Assembly (NCBI GenBank): GCA_007132865.1
Contig: SLNU01000289.1
Span: 1-11,410, forward strand
Direction of reading: 5' to 3'
Source: Bacteroidales bacterium
Lineage (GTDB): Bacteria; Bacteroidota; Bacteroidia; Bacteroidales; UBA7960
DNA: 11,410 nt
Shown here piece by piece: positions 1 through 5,819 of the stretch. A program made the translations under genes and the position numbers. Below the pieces are notes generated by a model. The model was not told where the DNA came from. It did not search any database and saw nothing but the letters and a program-made list of their open reading frames with translations. Positions within the stretch are counted from its first letter, which is position 1. Each line of letters starts with the position of its first letter.

Positions 1-2
1 GC

Positions 3-110
3 AACCTCATTTTCGCCCCCATCCAACAATTTTCGCTCGTACTGGTTGTATTTACCGGGTTGTGGAACCGCATCCACCGTAAAACGACCTGGAAAGGCAG
101 GAATGTAGAC
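3..110 (+). CDS. C-terminal end of a family 2 glycosyltransferase (partial at left edge)
   Basis: This reading frame is open from the left edge. It encodes about 36 residues: a hydrophobic segment (PIQQFSLVLVVFTGLW) followed by a basic stretch ending TTWKGR. A last membrane helix followed by (V/T)TWKGR close to the C terminus is characteristic of membrane-bound family 2 glycosyltransferases (HpnB/CrtQ-like and Bacteroidota relatives). The catalytic domain would lie to the left of the window. There is no stop codon between this segment and the ATG at 111, so the frame runs straight into the TPR-like protein. Either the two form one fusion protein or the original stop has been lost. The identification rests on one short motif plus a membrane helix, so it is moderately confident. 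Confidence 0.6.
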
Positions 111-866
111 ATGGCAAACCGCATTATACTTTTTCTTTTTTTCGTCGGATGGTTCTCCAGCCAGGCCGTTGCACAAGCTGACCATGAGATGCGCGAGCGT
201 TACCAGAACCAGATCTACGAGGCCTATGTGCTGAACCGCATGCCCCAGTGGACCAACACCCTGCGGTCGATGGAGGCTGCGTACGTCCGCCGGCCCGAGC
301 CCGCGCTGCTTTACGATATTTTGCTGGCACAATACGGACTGATCGGATATTACCTGGGATCGGACGACAAACGGCAGGGGGAGTACCACCTGGAGCGTGC
401 CGAGAAAAACCTGGAGGAGCTCACAAAATACCCTGCTTACAAGTCCAGCGCCCTGGCCTTCGAGGGGGCCTTCATTGCCTTCCGCATCACCCTGCGGCCG
501 ATTCGCAGCGTCCAGCTTGGTCCGAGGAGCTACCGCCGCATCGACGAAGCCCTGGAAGCAGACCGAACCAATCCCAGGGTCTGGATAGAAAAAGGCAATG
601 CCGCCTTTTTCACTCCGCCCATTTTCGGTGGGTCAAAAACCGATGCCATCGAGCACTACTCCACGGCAATCCGGTTGATGGAAGCCAAAATGCCCAACAA
701 TTACCGCTGGCTTTACCTGAGCACCCTGGTTTCTCTGGCCAATTCCTATGAGAAGACCGGGGACCTGAGCAGTGCCATCCGGGTACTGGAGAAAGCCCTG
801 GCTTTTGAACCGCGGTTCAGCTGGGTGAAGGATGAAATGCTTCCCGAATTCAGGACCAGGCAATAG
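111..866 (+). CDS. TPR-like protein with signal peptide (or periplasmic extension of the upstream glycosyltransferase)
   Basis: The frame encodes 251 residues from the ATG at 111. That start is chosen because it begins a good signal peptide: MANR, a hydrophobic core at about residues 5-17, and a cleavage region AVAQA at 19-23. A purine-rich GGAAAGGCAGGA lies just upstream. The mature part is helical and TPR-like. The clearest repeat is at about 205-235 (LANSYEKTGDLSSAIRVLEKAL), and another helical pair surrounds GNAAFFTPPIFGG (163-174). Proteins of this type usually act as periplasmic scaffolds, and no enzymatic motif is visible. The same frame is open upstream into a glycosyltransferase C terminus. 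The hydrophobic segment could therefore be a final membrane helix of a fusion protein, with the TPR domain in the periplasm. A TTG at 60 is another formal start but lies inside the glycosyltransferase-like segment. The specific function is unknown. Confidence 0.8.
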   Translation: MANRIILFLFFVGWFSSQAVAQADHEMRERYQNQIYEAYVLNRMPQWTNTLRSMEAAYVRRPEPALLYDILLAQYGLIGYYLGSDDKRQGEYHLERAEKNLEELTKYPAYKSSALAFEGAFIAFRITLRPIRSVQLGPRSYRRIDEALEADRTNPRVWIEKGNAAFFTPPIFGGSKTDAIEHYSTAIRLMEAKMPNNYRWLYLSTLVSLANSYEKTGDLSSAIRVLEKALAFEPRFSWVKDEMLPEFRTRQ

Positions 867-1001
867 CCTTCCCGCTTGCGGAGACCAGGTGCATCTTGGG
901 TATGGCGGTGATTTCCCGCTCGTTTTCATCCGACGGATATCGTTTTTTTTGTATATTTAGAACTGGTAGCCCCCTGTGGGTACCTCCAAATTGTAATCGC
1001 C

Positions 1002-1925
1002 ATGATGAAAAAAGCCATATTAGCCACTGACCTTTCACAGGCATCCGATCTGCTGCTTGACTGCCATCAGCAATACAAGGCACTCGGCGTGGAGGAGATC
1101 ATTCTTTTCCATGTGCCGACCATCAGTTTCAACTACATGGAATACAGTGGGTATTCGATGCGGGTGCACATTGAGGCCCGCATGATCAATATAACCAACA
1201 AGCTCAAGGAGGCAGGCTTCAAGTCGAGCTACATGTTCCGGGAAGGCCTGCCTTCGCAGGAGATCATCGATTTTTCCAACGAACACCCTGGCTCTCTTAT
1301 CATCATCGGAAGCAAGGGACAGGGCTTTTTCAAGCGCAACCTGATTGGCAGCACAACCCTGAGGGTCATACAGCAAAGCCGCAACCCGGTTTTGATGGTA
1401 CGGGTGAAAAACCTGGGTGAGAACCCGGCAGGAGAGGCGATGTGCGGACTGGAGAGCAAGGACTTCACAAGAAACGGGCTGTTGCTGACCGACTTTTCGG
1501 AGAATGCCGTGCTGGCCATGAAATACGCCGGAGAACACCTTGTAGACCGCCTGCAAAACATTGCCATCATGCACGTGCAGGACCGTGTCATCATGAGGCA
1601 CCACGATCAGAAGGCCATAGATAAATTCAATGAGATAGATTCCCGCCGCATGCAGGAGCTTACCATCGAGCTCCGCCGCAAAACCAATGCCCCGGTGCGC
1701 TGCGTGCTGGTTGGCGGAGGAGTTGTACCAGAGATCATGCGCGAAGTCAAGCAACAGGATATCACCCTGATCGTCGCCGGCACCCACGGAAAAGGCTACT
1801 TCAATGATATGGTACTGGGCAGCACCGTTTTCGCCATCATTCAGCTTGTAGAGACCAACTGCCTGCTCATTCCCCGCGAGCAACCGGCAGAGGAGGGCAT
1901 TTCCACCAAAGAGGACCACGCGTAG
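1002..1925 (+). CDS. Tandem-domain universal stress protein (UspA family)
   Basis: This 307-residue protein has two Usp domains, at about residues 1-135 and 155-292. Each domain starts with a beta strand and a conserved Asp (AILATDLS and GLLLTDFS). Each ends with the nucleotide-binding signature G-x2-G-x9-G-(S/T): GSKG...GST from residue 103 and GTHG...GST from residue 260. Both motifs are complete, so ATP binding is expected in both halves. Most Usp proteins have about 140-150 residues; the doubled form is common in Bacteroidota. Usp proteins are cytosolic and act in survival under stress or starvation, but the target cannot be read from sequence. The ATG at 1002 is immediately followed by another at 1005, and neither has a recognisable Shine-Dalgarno site. 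The gene appears monocistronic, with 135 bp before it and over 200 bp after it. Confidence 0.95.
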   Translation: MMKKAILATDLSQASDLLLDCHQQYKALGVEEIILFHVPTISFNYMEYSGYSMRVHIEARMINITNKLKEAGFKSSYMFREGLPSQEIIDFSNEHPGSLIIIGSKGQGFFKRNLIGSTTLRVIQQSRNPVLMVRVKNLGENPAGEAMCGLESKDFTRNGLLLTDFSENAVLAMKYAGEHLVDRLQNIAIMHVQDRVIMRHHDQKAIDKFNEIDSRRMQELTIELRRKTNAPVRCVLVGGGVVPEIMREVKQQDITLIVAGTHGKGYFNDMVLGSTVFAIIQLVETNCLLIPREQPAEEGISTKEDHA

Positions 1926-1958
1926 ACTTACCTGAAATAGTCGCAATCCTTTAGCTAT

Positions 1959-2022
1959 TAAAGCGCATGCGCTTTACTAATCCTTTCCGAGTCTCTGGAG
2001 AAGGGACCGAATAATTTTTTTT
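1959..2022 (+). terminator. Palindrome and possible weak terminator after the universal stress gene
   Basis: The 216 bp between the stress protein stop and the next start contain a perfect 18-bp palindrome, TAAAGCGCATGCGCTTTA (1959-1976). A second imperfect stem follows (TCCTTTC at 1981-1987 with GAAGGGA at 2000-2006), and then a run of eight T at 2015-2022. The T run starts eight bases after the second stem, which is too far for a textbook intrinsic terminator, and the first palindrome has no T run. Termination is plausible but unproven. The rest of the gap (2023-2141) is AT-rich and shows no convincing promoter. Confidence 0.3.
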
Positions 2023-2141
2023 CGACGATATAATTTGGGATTACTTCGTTCATTTTGTTGCTTTATCGCAAAAATAGGTAAAAAGAGTAGTCTATATAGG
2101 CCCTTTTGAATATAAACATAATTAAAAATGAGAAATTCAAT

Positions 2142-2490
2142 ATGATGGAAATGCCAGCAATTGAAGTCCGCGGTCTTTCGAAGCGTTTTTCCGGAAAACC
2201 TATTTTGGACAATGTGATGCTGACAGTTGAGGAGCGGGATGTTTTTTTCCTCCTGGGCCCGAATGGAAGTGGAAAAACAACCCTGATCAACTGCCTGCTT
2301 TCCCTTCTGAGCATTGATAAAGGAGAGATTACTCTGTTGGGCAGTAAAGACATTGAAAAAGCAAAAATCAGCATTGGTGTTGTATTGGAAGAGGATGGCT
2401 TTTTCGGGGATATAAGCGTGGAAAAGACTTCAGGTTTCAGATTTAAACGCAAGGTTTGACAGCATCGATGAATTTTATTTTTCATTATAG
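2142..2490 (+). pseudogene. Truncated, frameshifted ABC transporter ATPase remnant
   Basis: From the ATG at 2142 the frame gives the N-terminal part of an ABC ATPase: the A-loop region (EVRGLSKRF, residues 8-16), Walker A GPNGSGKTT (39-47) and the Q-loop region (GVVLEEDGFF, 79-88). It stops at 2459 after only 105 residues. The ABC signature, Walker B and switch histidine are absent, so it cannot work as an ATPase. Such proteins normally have about 220-300 residues. Just after VEK (codon ending 2426) the next frame reads LQVSDLNARFDSIDEFYFSL up to a stop at 2488-2490. Adding two bases there would restore the expected VEKNL, so a 2-bp deletion is likely. Family similarity therefore extends to about 2487, a few bases before the higBA operator. 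A permease-like fragment lies beyond higBA at 3207. The TTG at 2106 is a less likely start. Confidence 0.8.
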
Positions 2491-2493
2491 CAT

Positions 2494-2526
2494 AGTTACC
2501 AACTTGGTAACTTTTTATTATCTTTG
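2494..2526 (+). promoter_or_regulatory. higBA promoter with palindromic operator
   Basis: A perfect palindrome, AGTTACCAACTTGGTAACT (2494-2512; 9-bp arms around one central base), lies seven bases before TATCTTTG (2519-2526). That element matches the Bacteroidota -7 consensus TAnnTTTG, 15 bp before the higB ATG. No good -33 element is visible at the usual distance; the palindrome covers that position. Toxin-antitoxin operons are usually repressed by the antitoxin or the complex binding such a site, so HigA binding is the natural inference. Confidence 0.65.
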
Positions 2527-2541
2527 TAAAGGATTGAACAC

Positions 2542-2835
2542 ATGCGGGTAATTGCAAAAAGGATCCTAAGGGAATTTTGGGAAAAACATAATGATTCGGA
2601 GGAGCAATTAAAAACGTGGCATAAAGAAGTTTTGAAAGCAGCCTGGGATAATCCTTCAGAGATAAAAAACAACTATGCCCATGCAAGTATCCTAAGAAAC
2701 GGACGTGTGGTTTTCAATATATGCGGGAATAAGTACAGATTGATCGCTGAGGTCAACTTTTCAAGAAAATGGGTCTTTATACGCTTTATTGGGACCCATG
2801 ATGATTACAATAGAATTGATGCAAATAAAATATAA
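2542..2835 (+). CDS. higB: HigB-family toxin (RelE superfamily mRNA interferase)
   Basis: This 97-residue protein has the layout of the HigB toxin family (PF09907). It has an N-terminal helix (ILREFWEKH), a tryptophan-containing segment (KAAWDNPSEIKNNY), a beta core (GRVVFNICGNKYRLIAEV) and the conserved ending FIRFIGTHDDYNRID. Family members are ribosome-dependent or free endoribonucleases that block translation when not bound by their antitoxin. The ATG at 2542 follows its own promoter and operator. The stop at 2833-2835 is four bases before the higA start, so the pair is one operon in the toxin-first order typical of higBA. The gene is full length and looks intact, although the genes on both sides are broken. 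Confidence 0.93.
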   Translation: MRVIAKRILREFWEKHNDSEEQLKTWHKEVLKAAWDNPSEIKNNYAHASILRNGRVVFNICGNKYRLIAEVNFSRKWVFIRFIGTHDDYNRIDANKI

Positions 2836-2839
2836 CAAT

Positions 2840-3196
2840 ATGGATATCAAGGCAATTAAAACTGAAGCGGATTATTCTCAGGCATTAAAGAGGCTTGAGG
2901 AAATATTTCATGCCCCCGAAGACACGCCCGAGGGTGATGAGGCAGAAGTTCTGTCTATCCTGATTGAAAAGTACGAGGACAAACATTATCCAATCGGACC
3001 ACCAGACCCTATAGAAGCAATAAAGTTTAGGATGGAGCAAACTGGAATGAACAATAAGGATTTGGCTGAAATCATTGGTTATAAAAGCCGGGTTTCAGAA
3101 ATCTTCAGCCGAAAGAGAAAGCTGTCGCTGAAAATGATTAGAAACCTTCATGAAAAGCTGAAGATCCCATACGAATCATTACTCTCAGATTACTAA
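2840..3196 (+). CDS. higA: HigA-family antitoxin with HTH domain
   Basis: This 118-residue protein has an N-terminal helical part that would neutralise HigB. It is followed by a PIGPPDPIEAIKFRMEQ linker and an XRE-type helix-turn-helix at about residues 60-112 (GMNNKDLAEIIGYKSRVSEIFS, then a recognition and dimer region KLSLKMIRNLHEKL). This arrangement is typical of HigA antitoxins paired with PF09907 toxins. The start at 2840 is preferred because it gives the usual N terminus and lies just after the higB stop. An in-frame ATG at 2789 would overlap higB by 47 bp and add an implausible leader. HigA probably binds the palindrome at 2494-2512 and represses its own operon. Its stop is 11 bases before the permease-like fragment, which may therefore be transcribed with it. 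Confidence 0.92.
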   Translation: MDIKAIKTEADYSQALKRLEEIFHAPEDTPEGDEAEVLSILIEKYEDKHYPIGPPDPIEAIKFRMEQTGMNNKDLAEIIGYKSRVSEIFSRKRKLSLKMIRNLHEKLKIPYESLLSDY

Positions 3197-3206
3197 TGCA
3201 GCCACC

Positions 3207-3707
3207 ATGCCACTAATAGCAATAATCAAAGTTGCCCTGGGCATGACAAAGAAAGAATATTTTTCCGGGAAGATATTTCTGGTTCTTCTGCTGGGCTTCG
3301 GAATCCTTGTGCTGAAATCCTTTATTTTCATTGTATTTGGTCTCGCTTTGTTTAATCTCCCATTCAATGAGCTGATCCTCGCACTCGCTGATATTAATAT
3401 GTTTTTCTTTTTTGTCGGATTGGTATATGCAGGTTTTTTTGGCATGGCATTCATTTCCGCTTTCAGAAACAGGAGCATCGGACTGGTGTTCTTCCCCATA
3501 TGGATGCTTACTGAAATTTTTATTCTGGCTTTTTCGCTTTCCGGCAGAGTGGTGATTAATCACATTCTATTCCCGGGAATTGCCGGATGGCAGCTTCAGA
3601 CAACAACCAATACGGAACCGGTGGTTTTGATTGTGGTCATCGCTTACTTTGCGGTTTTTACTCTCTCCTCTTACCTCGGCCTTACCCTTCGGGAAGTCAG
3701 AAAATAA
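3207..3707 (+). CDS. Probable C-terminal half of an ABC-2-type permease (N-terminally truncated remnant)
   Basis: The frame encodes a very hydrophobic protein of 166 residues with about four or five membrane segments. It opens with GMTKKEYFSGKIFLVLLL, which resembles the mid-protein motif of ABC-2-type permeases (an R/K-rich 'G(M/L)(T/S)RKE(Y/F)..(G/S)K' just before a helix). In complete family members two membrane helices and roughly 100 residues precede it; here only about 11 residues do. The end (AYFAVFTLSSYLGLTLREVRK) looks like a normal permease C terminus. The matching ATPase remnant lies 0.7 kb upstream, on the other side of higBA, so the two are read here as ends of one interrupted exporter operon. 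The frame itself is open and has its own ATG, so a short membrane protein might still be made. Alternatively it is an unrelated small membrane protein. The permease assignment comes from motif recognition only. Confidence 0.65.
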   Translation: MPLIAIIKVALGMTKKEYFSGKIFLVLLLGFGILVLKSFIFIVFGLALFNLPFNELILALADINMFFFFVGLVYAGFFGMAFISAFRNRSIGLVFFPIWMLTEIFILAFSLSGRVVINHILFPGIAGWQLQTTTNTEPVVLIVVIAYFAVFTLSSYLGLTLREVRK

Positions 3708-3709
3708 TT

Positions 3710-3746
3710 AACTAATATTTTAGTTGTTAAACTAGTTTTTTAGTTT
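3710..3746 (+). promoter_or_regulatory. Twin inverted-repeat operators resembling BlaI/MecI-type sites
   Basis: Two adjacent inverted repeats are seen: AACTAA-TATT-TTAGTT (3710-3725) and AAACTA-GTTTTT-TAGTTT (3729-3746). Their centres are 20 bp apart, about two helical turns, so dimers would bind on the same face. They overlap the -33 element and the start of the -7 element of the downstream promoter. This is the expected layout for repression of a BlaR1-type gene by a BlaI/MecI-family repressor. No blaI gene is adjacent, so the binding protein is inferred. Confidence 0.6.
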
Positions 3747-3753
3747 ATATTTG
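3723..3753 (+). promoter_or_regulatory. Promoter of the M56-TonB gene
   Basis: TATATTTG (3746-3753) matches the Bacteroidota -7 consensus TAnnTTTG exactly. GTTG (3723-3726) serves as the -33 element with the usual 19-bp spacing. Transcription should begin around 3758-3762, giving a leader of about 65-70 nt. Both elements overlap the twin inverted repeats. Confidence 0.7.
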
Positions 3754-3770
3754 CATCATGGCATCAAAAT

Positions 3771-3811
3771 AAGCATCAGAACTGTCGTCTTTGGCAGGGT
3801 TTGTGATGCTT
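3771..3811 (+). promoter_or_regulatory. Hairpin in the 5' leader of the M56-TonB gene
   Basis: AAGCATCA (3771-3778) and TGATGCTT (3804-3811) are perfectly complementary. Inside them CTGTC (3782-3786) pairs with GGCAG (3793-3797), including one G-U pair, around a GTCTTT loop, so the element forms a bulged hairpin. It fills most of the predicted leader and ends 16 bases before the start codon. No T run follows, so it is not a terminator. It could affect mRNA stability or translation. A four-codon mini-frame (ATG at 3758 to TAA at 3770-3772) ends at its base. Confidence 0.5.
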
Positions 3812-3827
3812 TAACAGAAAAAAACAG

Positions 3828-5156
3828 ATGACCATGGAGCATTTTTTACTGTTTATACTTAGGGCCGCTTTGTACCTGCTGGTATTATCCGCCGGGTATT
3901 TACTACTTTTCCGCAAGGAAAACCGCCCTGCCTTCAATCGCTTCTTTATCCTGGGTTCCTTTGCATTTTCATTGCTGCTGGCAGCCATCCCCGGTTTGTC
4001 CATGTTCGGGTCCGCCGCCGCAGGAGCAAACTCCCAGGTCATCATGCTTCCCGAGTTTGTTTTCACGGCCGCCGAGGGATCGTCAAGGGCTTCCGAAACG
4101 CTGGTCCGGCAATTGATTTCCTTTGACTTCCTCCCCTTGCTGGTTACCATACTTAGCGGACTCCTCGTGCTAGCCACGCTGGTCAATCTCTTGCGCATCA
4201 TCTGGCTAATCCGGAGCAAACCCCTCATCAGGAAGGATAGTATGCACGTGGTGTTGCTAAATGAACAGGCAAATACGTTCTCCTTTTTTAACTATGTGTT
4301 CGTTCCGGGCAAGATCATTGGCCACGAGCATTTCGCGCAGGTGCTTGCCCATGAGCAAGCCCACTGGCAGCGCGGGCATTCCTGGGACATTCTGTTCATG
4401 GAGATGATGAAAGTGCTTTTCTGGTTCCATCCTTCCTATTATTTCCTTCGCAAAGAACTAACCGCCCAGCACGAGTTTGAGGCCGATGGGATCACCTGCC
4501 GCAGCGTACCGAAGACCGACTACCAGCAAACCCTGCTAGACTACACACTTTCCGGGACCTTGGTCCCACTTACCAATCCATTCAATATCTCACTCATTAA
4601 AAAAAGAATTATCATGATGAACACACGCACAAACCACTCAAAATCCAGCATTTGGATAAAAATGCTCGCATTGATCCCCGTTCTCTCGCTTCTGTTTGCC
4701 ATTCAGTCCTGCCAGGACCAGGCAGAACCGACTGTGGAACCCGCTACGGAAGCCATTGCAGAACCCGCTGCGGAAGCCCCTTCGGCATATGTAGAAAATG
4801 TTGAGGGTGAAGTTTTTAATATGGTGGATGATTTCCCGGTTTTCTCTGGAGGTGAAGAAGGCCGCATTCGTTTCCTCCAGCAGAACCTCCGTTATCCCGC
4901 GTCGGCCCGTGATGCGGGGGACCAGGGAACGGTATTTGTTTCGTTTGTGATACGCGATGACGGACGGATTGCCAATGTAAAAGTATTAAGGGGCGTCAGC
5001 AAAGCAATTGACGAAGAAGCCGTGCGCGTCGTGAAAATGATGCCCAGGTGGACGCCGGGAAAACTTGATGGAGTAGCTGTCAACACACAGTTCAACATGC
5101 CCATCCGATTTGTATTGCAGAAGGATGCAGAACATGCCACAATCGTGGTTGAGTAA
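3828..5156 (+). CDS. M56 (BlaR1-type) membrane metallopeptidase with C-terminal TonB domain
   Basis: This 442-residue inner-membrane protein has helices at about residues 7-27, 38-58, 102-128 and 277-293. The M56 zinc peptidase site is intact: HEQAH at 175-179 (two His ligands and the catalytic Glu) and EFEAD at 216-220, whose Glu218 is the likely third ligand. After the last helix comes a Pro/Glu/Ala-rich linker (298-320), then a TonB C-terminal domain (about 335-430) with the family features YPASARDAGDQGTVFVSF, EEAVRVVKMMPRWTPG and FNMPIRF. Classical BlaR1 ends in a penicillin-binding sensor domain, which is absent. This M56-TonB combination is common in Bacteroidota, but its signal is not known. 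It presumably senses an envelope cue or contacts an outer-membrane receptor and cleaves a BlaI-type repressor. No blaI is adjacent although BlaI-like operators precede it. The first ATG (3828) is chosen; one at 3834 is also possible. A terminator closes the unit. Confidence 0.93.
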   Translation: MTMEHFLLFILRAALYLLVLSAGYLLLFRKENRPAFNRFFILGSFAFSLLLAAIPGLSMFGSAAAGANSQVIMLPEFVFTAAEGSSRASETLVRQLISFDFLPLLVTILSGLLVLATLVNLLRIIWLIRSKPLIRKDSMHVVLLNEQANTFSFFNYVFVPGKIIGHEHFAQVLAHEQAHWQRGHSWDILFMEMMKVLFWFHPSYYFLRKELTAQHEFEADGITCRSVPKTDYQQTLLDYTLSGTLVPLTNPFNISLIKKRIIMMNTRTNHSKSSIWIKMLALIPVLSLLFAIQSCQDQAEPTVEPATEAIAEPAAEAPSAYVENVEGEVFNMVDDFPVFSGGEEGRIRFLQQNLRYPASARDAGDQGTVFVSFVIRDDGRIANVKVLRGVSKAIDEEAVRVVKMMPRWTPGKLDGVAVNTQFNMPIRFVLQKDAEHATIVVE

Positions 5157-5186
5157 TATTGCGGACCATTTCTCTCGCAGACAAAG

Positions 5187-5217
5187 AACCCGGAGCCAAA
5201 ACGCTCCGGGTTTTTTT
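5187..5217 (+). terminator. Intrinsic terminator after the M56-TonB gene
   Basis: AACCCGGAGC (5187-5196) and its exact complement (5203-5212) form a 10-bp stem with a CAAAAC loop, directly followed by a run of seven T (5211-5217). It lies 30 bp after the stop codon. On the opposite strand the stem is not followed by a T run, so it should act only for the plus-strand gene. Confidence 0.92.
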
Positions 5218-5249
5218 ATATCCCAATGCTTAATCCAGGTCCAACACAC

Positions 5250-5597
5250 TTATTCAAGGTCCAGTACGATTGCCAGGTTCATGCGGACTTTCAGGGCATA
5301 TTCCTCAGGGATCCTTCCGACTCTCTTTATCAACCGTTTATTGTCAATGGCCCGCAGCTGTTCCACCATCACATCACATGGCTGATTCAGACCACCCGTT
5401 CCCTCCGGCAGATACACACGCAAAATCATTGCATCCCTTTGCAATCGGGTGGTAATCGGACAAATAATCGTGGAAGGATGGGGAATGGCGTTCAGCAGGT
5501 CGGTCTGAACGACAAGCACCGGCCGGGTTTTCCCGGCTTCTTTACCGATCTGCGGATTCAGATCGGCTATCCACACTTCAAATTGCTTAATCTCCAT
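5250..5597 (-). CDS. mazF: MazF/PemK-family toxin (endoribonuclease)
   Basis: This 115-residue protein has the standard length and order of MazF/PemK toxins. It begins with the N-terminal strand FEVWIADLNPQIGKEAG, continues with the catalytic-loop motif KTRPVLVVQ (Arg25) and STIICPITT (42-50; the Thr is the usual second active-site residue), and ends with EQLRAIDNKRLIKRVGRI. These enzymes cut single-stranded mRNA at short sequence motifs and stop growth unless bound by the antitoxin. The start at 5597 overlaps the end of the antitoxin gene by 11 bases, as expected for translational coupling. The pair is transcribed leftward and is convergent with the M56-TonB gene; only about 30 bp separate its stop from that gene's terminator. 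All expected regions are present, so it is likely functional. The cleavage specificity cannot be read from sequence. Confidence 0.93.
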   Translation of the reverse strand: MEIKQFEVWIADLNPQIGKEAGKTRPVLVVQTDLLNAIPHPSTIICPITTRLQRDAMILRVYLPEGTGGLNQPCDVMVEQLRAIDNKRLIKRVGRIPEEYALKVRMNLAIVLDLE

Positions 5598-5817
5598 CTC
5601 CGGTTTCCTCGAATTCTTTCAGCACCTGCATGGATTCTTTCCTGACCAGCCCGGATTCCCTTTTTAAAGCTTCCTCTAGTAGCAACCTTCGCTGAAAGCC
5701 ATTGTAATAGTCAATGGCTTCATTGATGTACCGATTCCTGGGCTTTTTCAATTTCATCAGGATCTTTTCTGTTTCACTGAAAATGTCCCTGTCAATTTTC
5801 AAAGAGATTGTTTTCAC
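5587..5817 (-). CDS. RHH-like antitoxin partner of MazF
   Basis: This 76-residue protein starts at a GTG (5817). No ATG or other usable start lies between it and the promoter, and the next in-frame Met is at residue 21. The N-terminal part (MKTISLKIDRDIF, then a helix and NRYINEAIDYYNGF) fits a ribbon-helix-helix DNA-binding domain. The rest (EEALKRESGLVRKES...EEFEETGDGD) is a charged, probably flexible tail that would wrap around the toxin. Position directly upstream of and overlapping mazF makes the antitoxin role likely even though the sequence itself is not strongly diagnostic. The start codon is three bases from a 30-bp palindrome that covers the promoter, which suggests that the RHH domain represses its own operon. 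The predicted leader is only about 14 nt. Confidence 0.82.
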   Translation of the reverse strand: MKTISLKIDRDIFSETEKILMKLKKPRNRYINEAIDYYNGFQRRLLLEEALKRESGLVRKESMQVLKEFEETGDGD

Positions 5818-5819
5818 TA

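Noticed and set aside
1035..1946. A 303-codon open frame on the minus strand opposite the universal stress gene
   Set aside because: The sense strand has two complete Usp domains. The antisense translation is His- and Leu-rich with no recognisable domain.
2459..3207. Insertion sequence carrying higBA
   Set aside because: No transposase, terminal inverted repeats or target-site duplication could be found at the two joints by eye.
3828..5156. A beta-lactam sensor of the BlaR1 type
   Set aside because: The C-terminal penicillin-binding sensor domain is missing and a TonB domain occupies its place, so a beta-lactamase circuit cannot be claimed.
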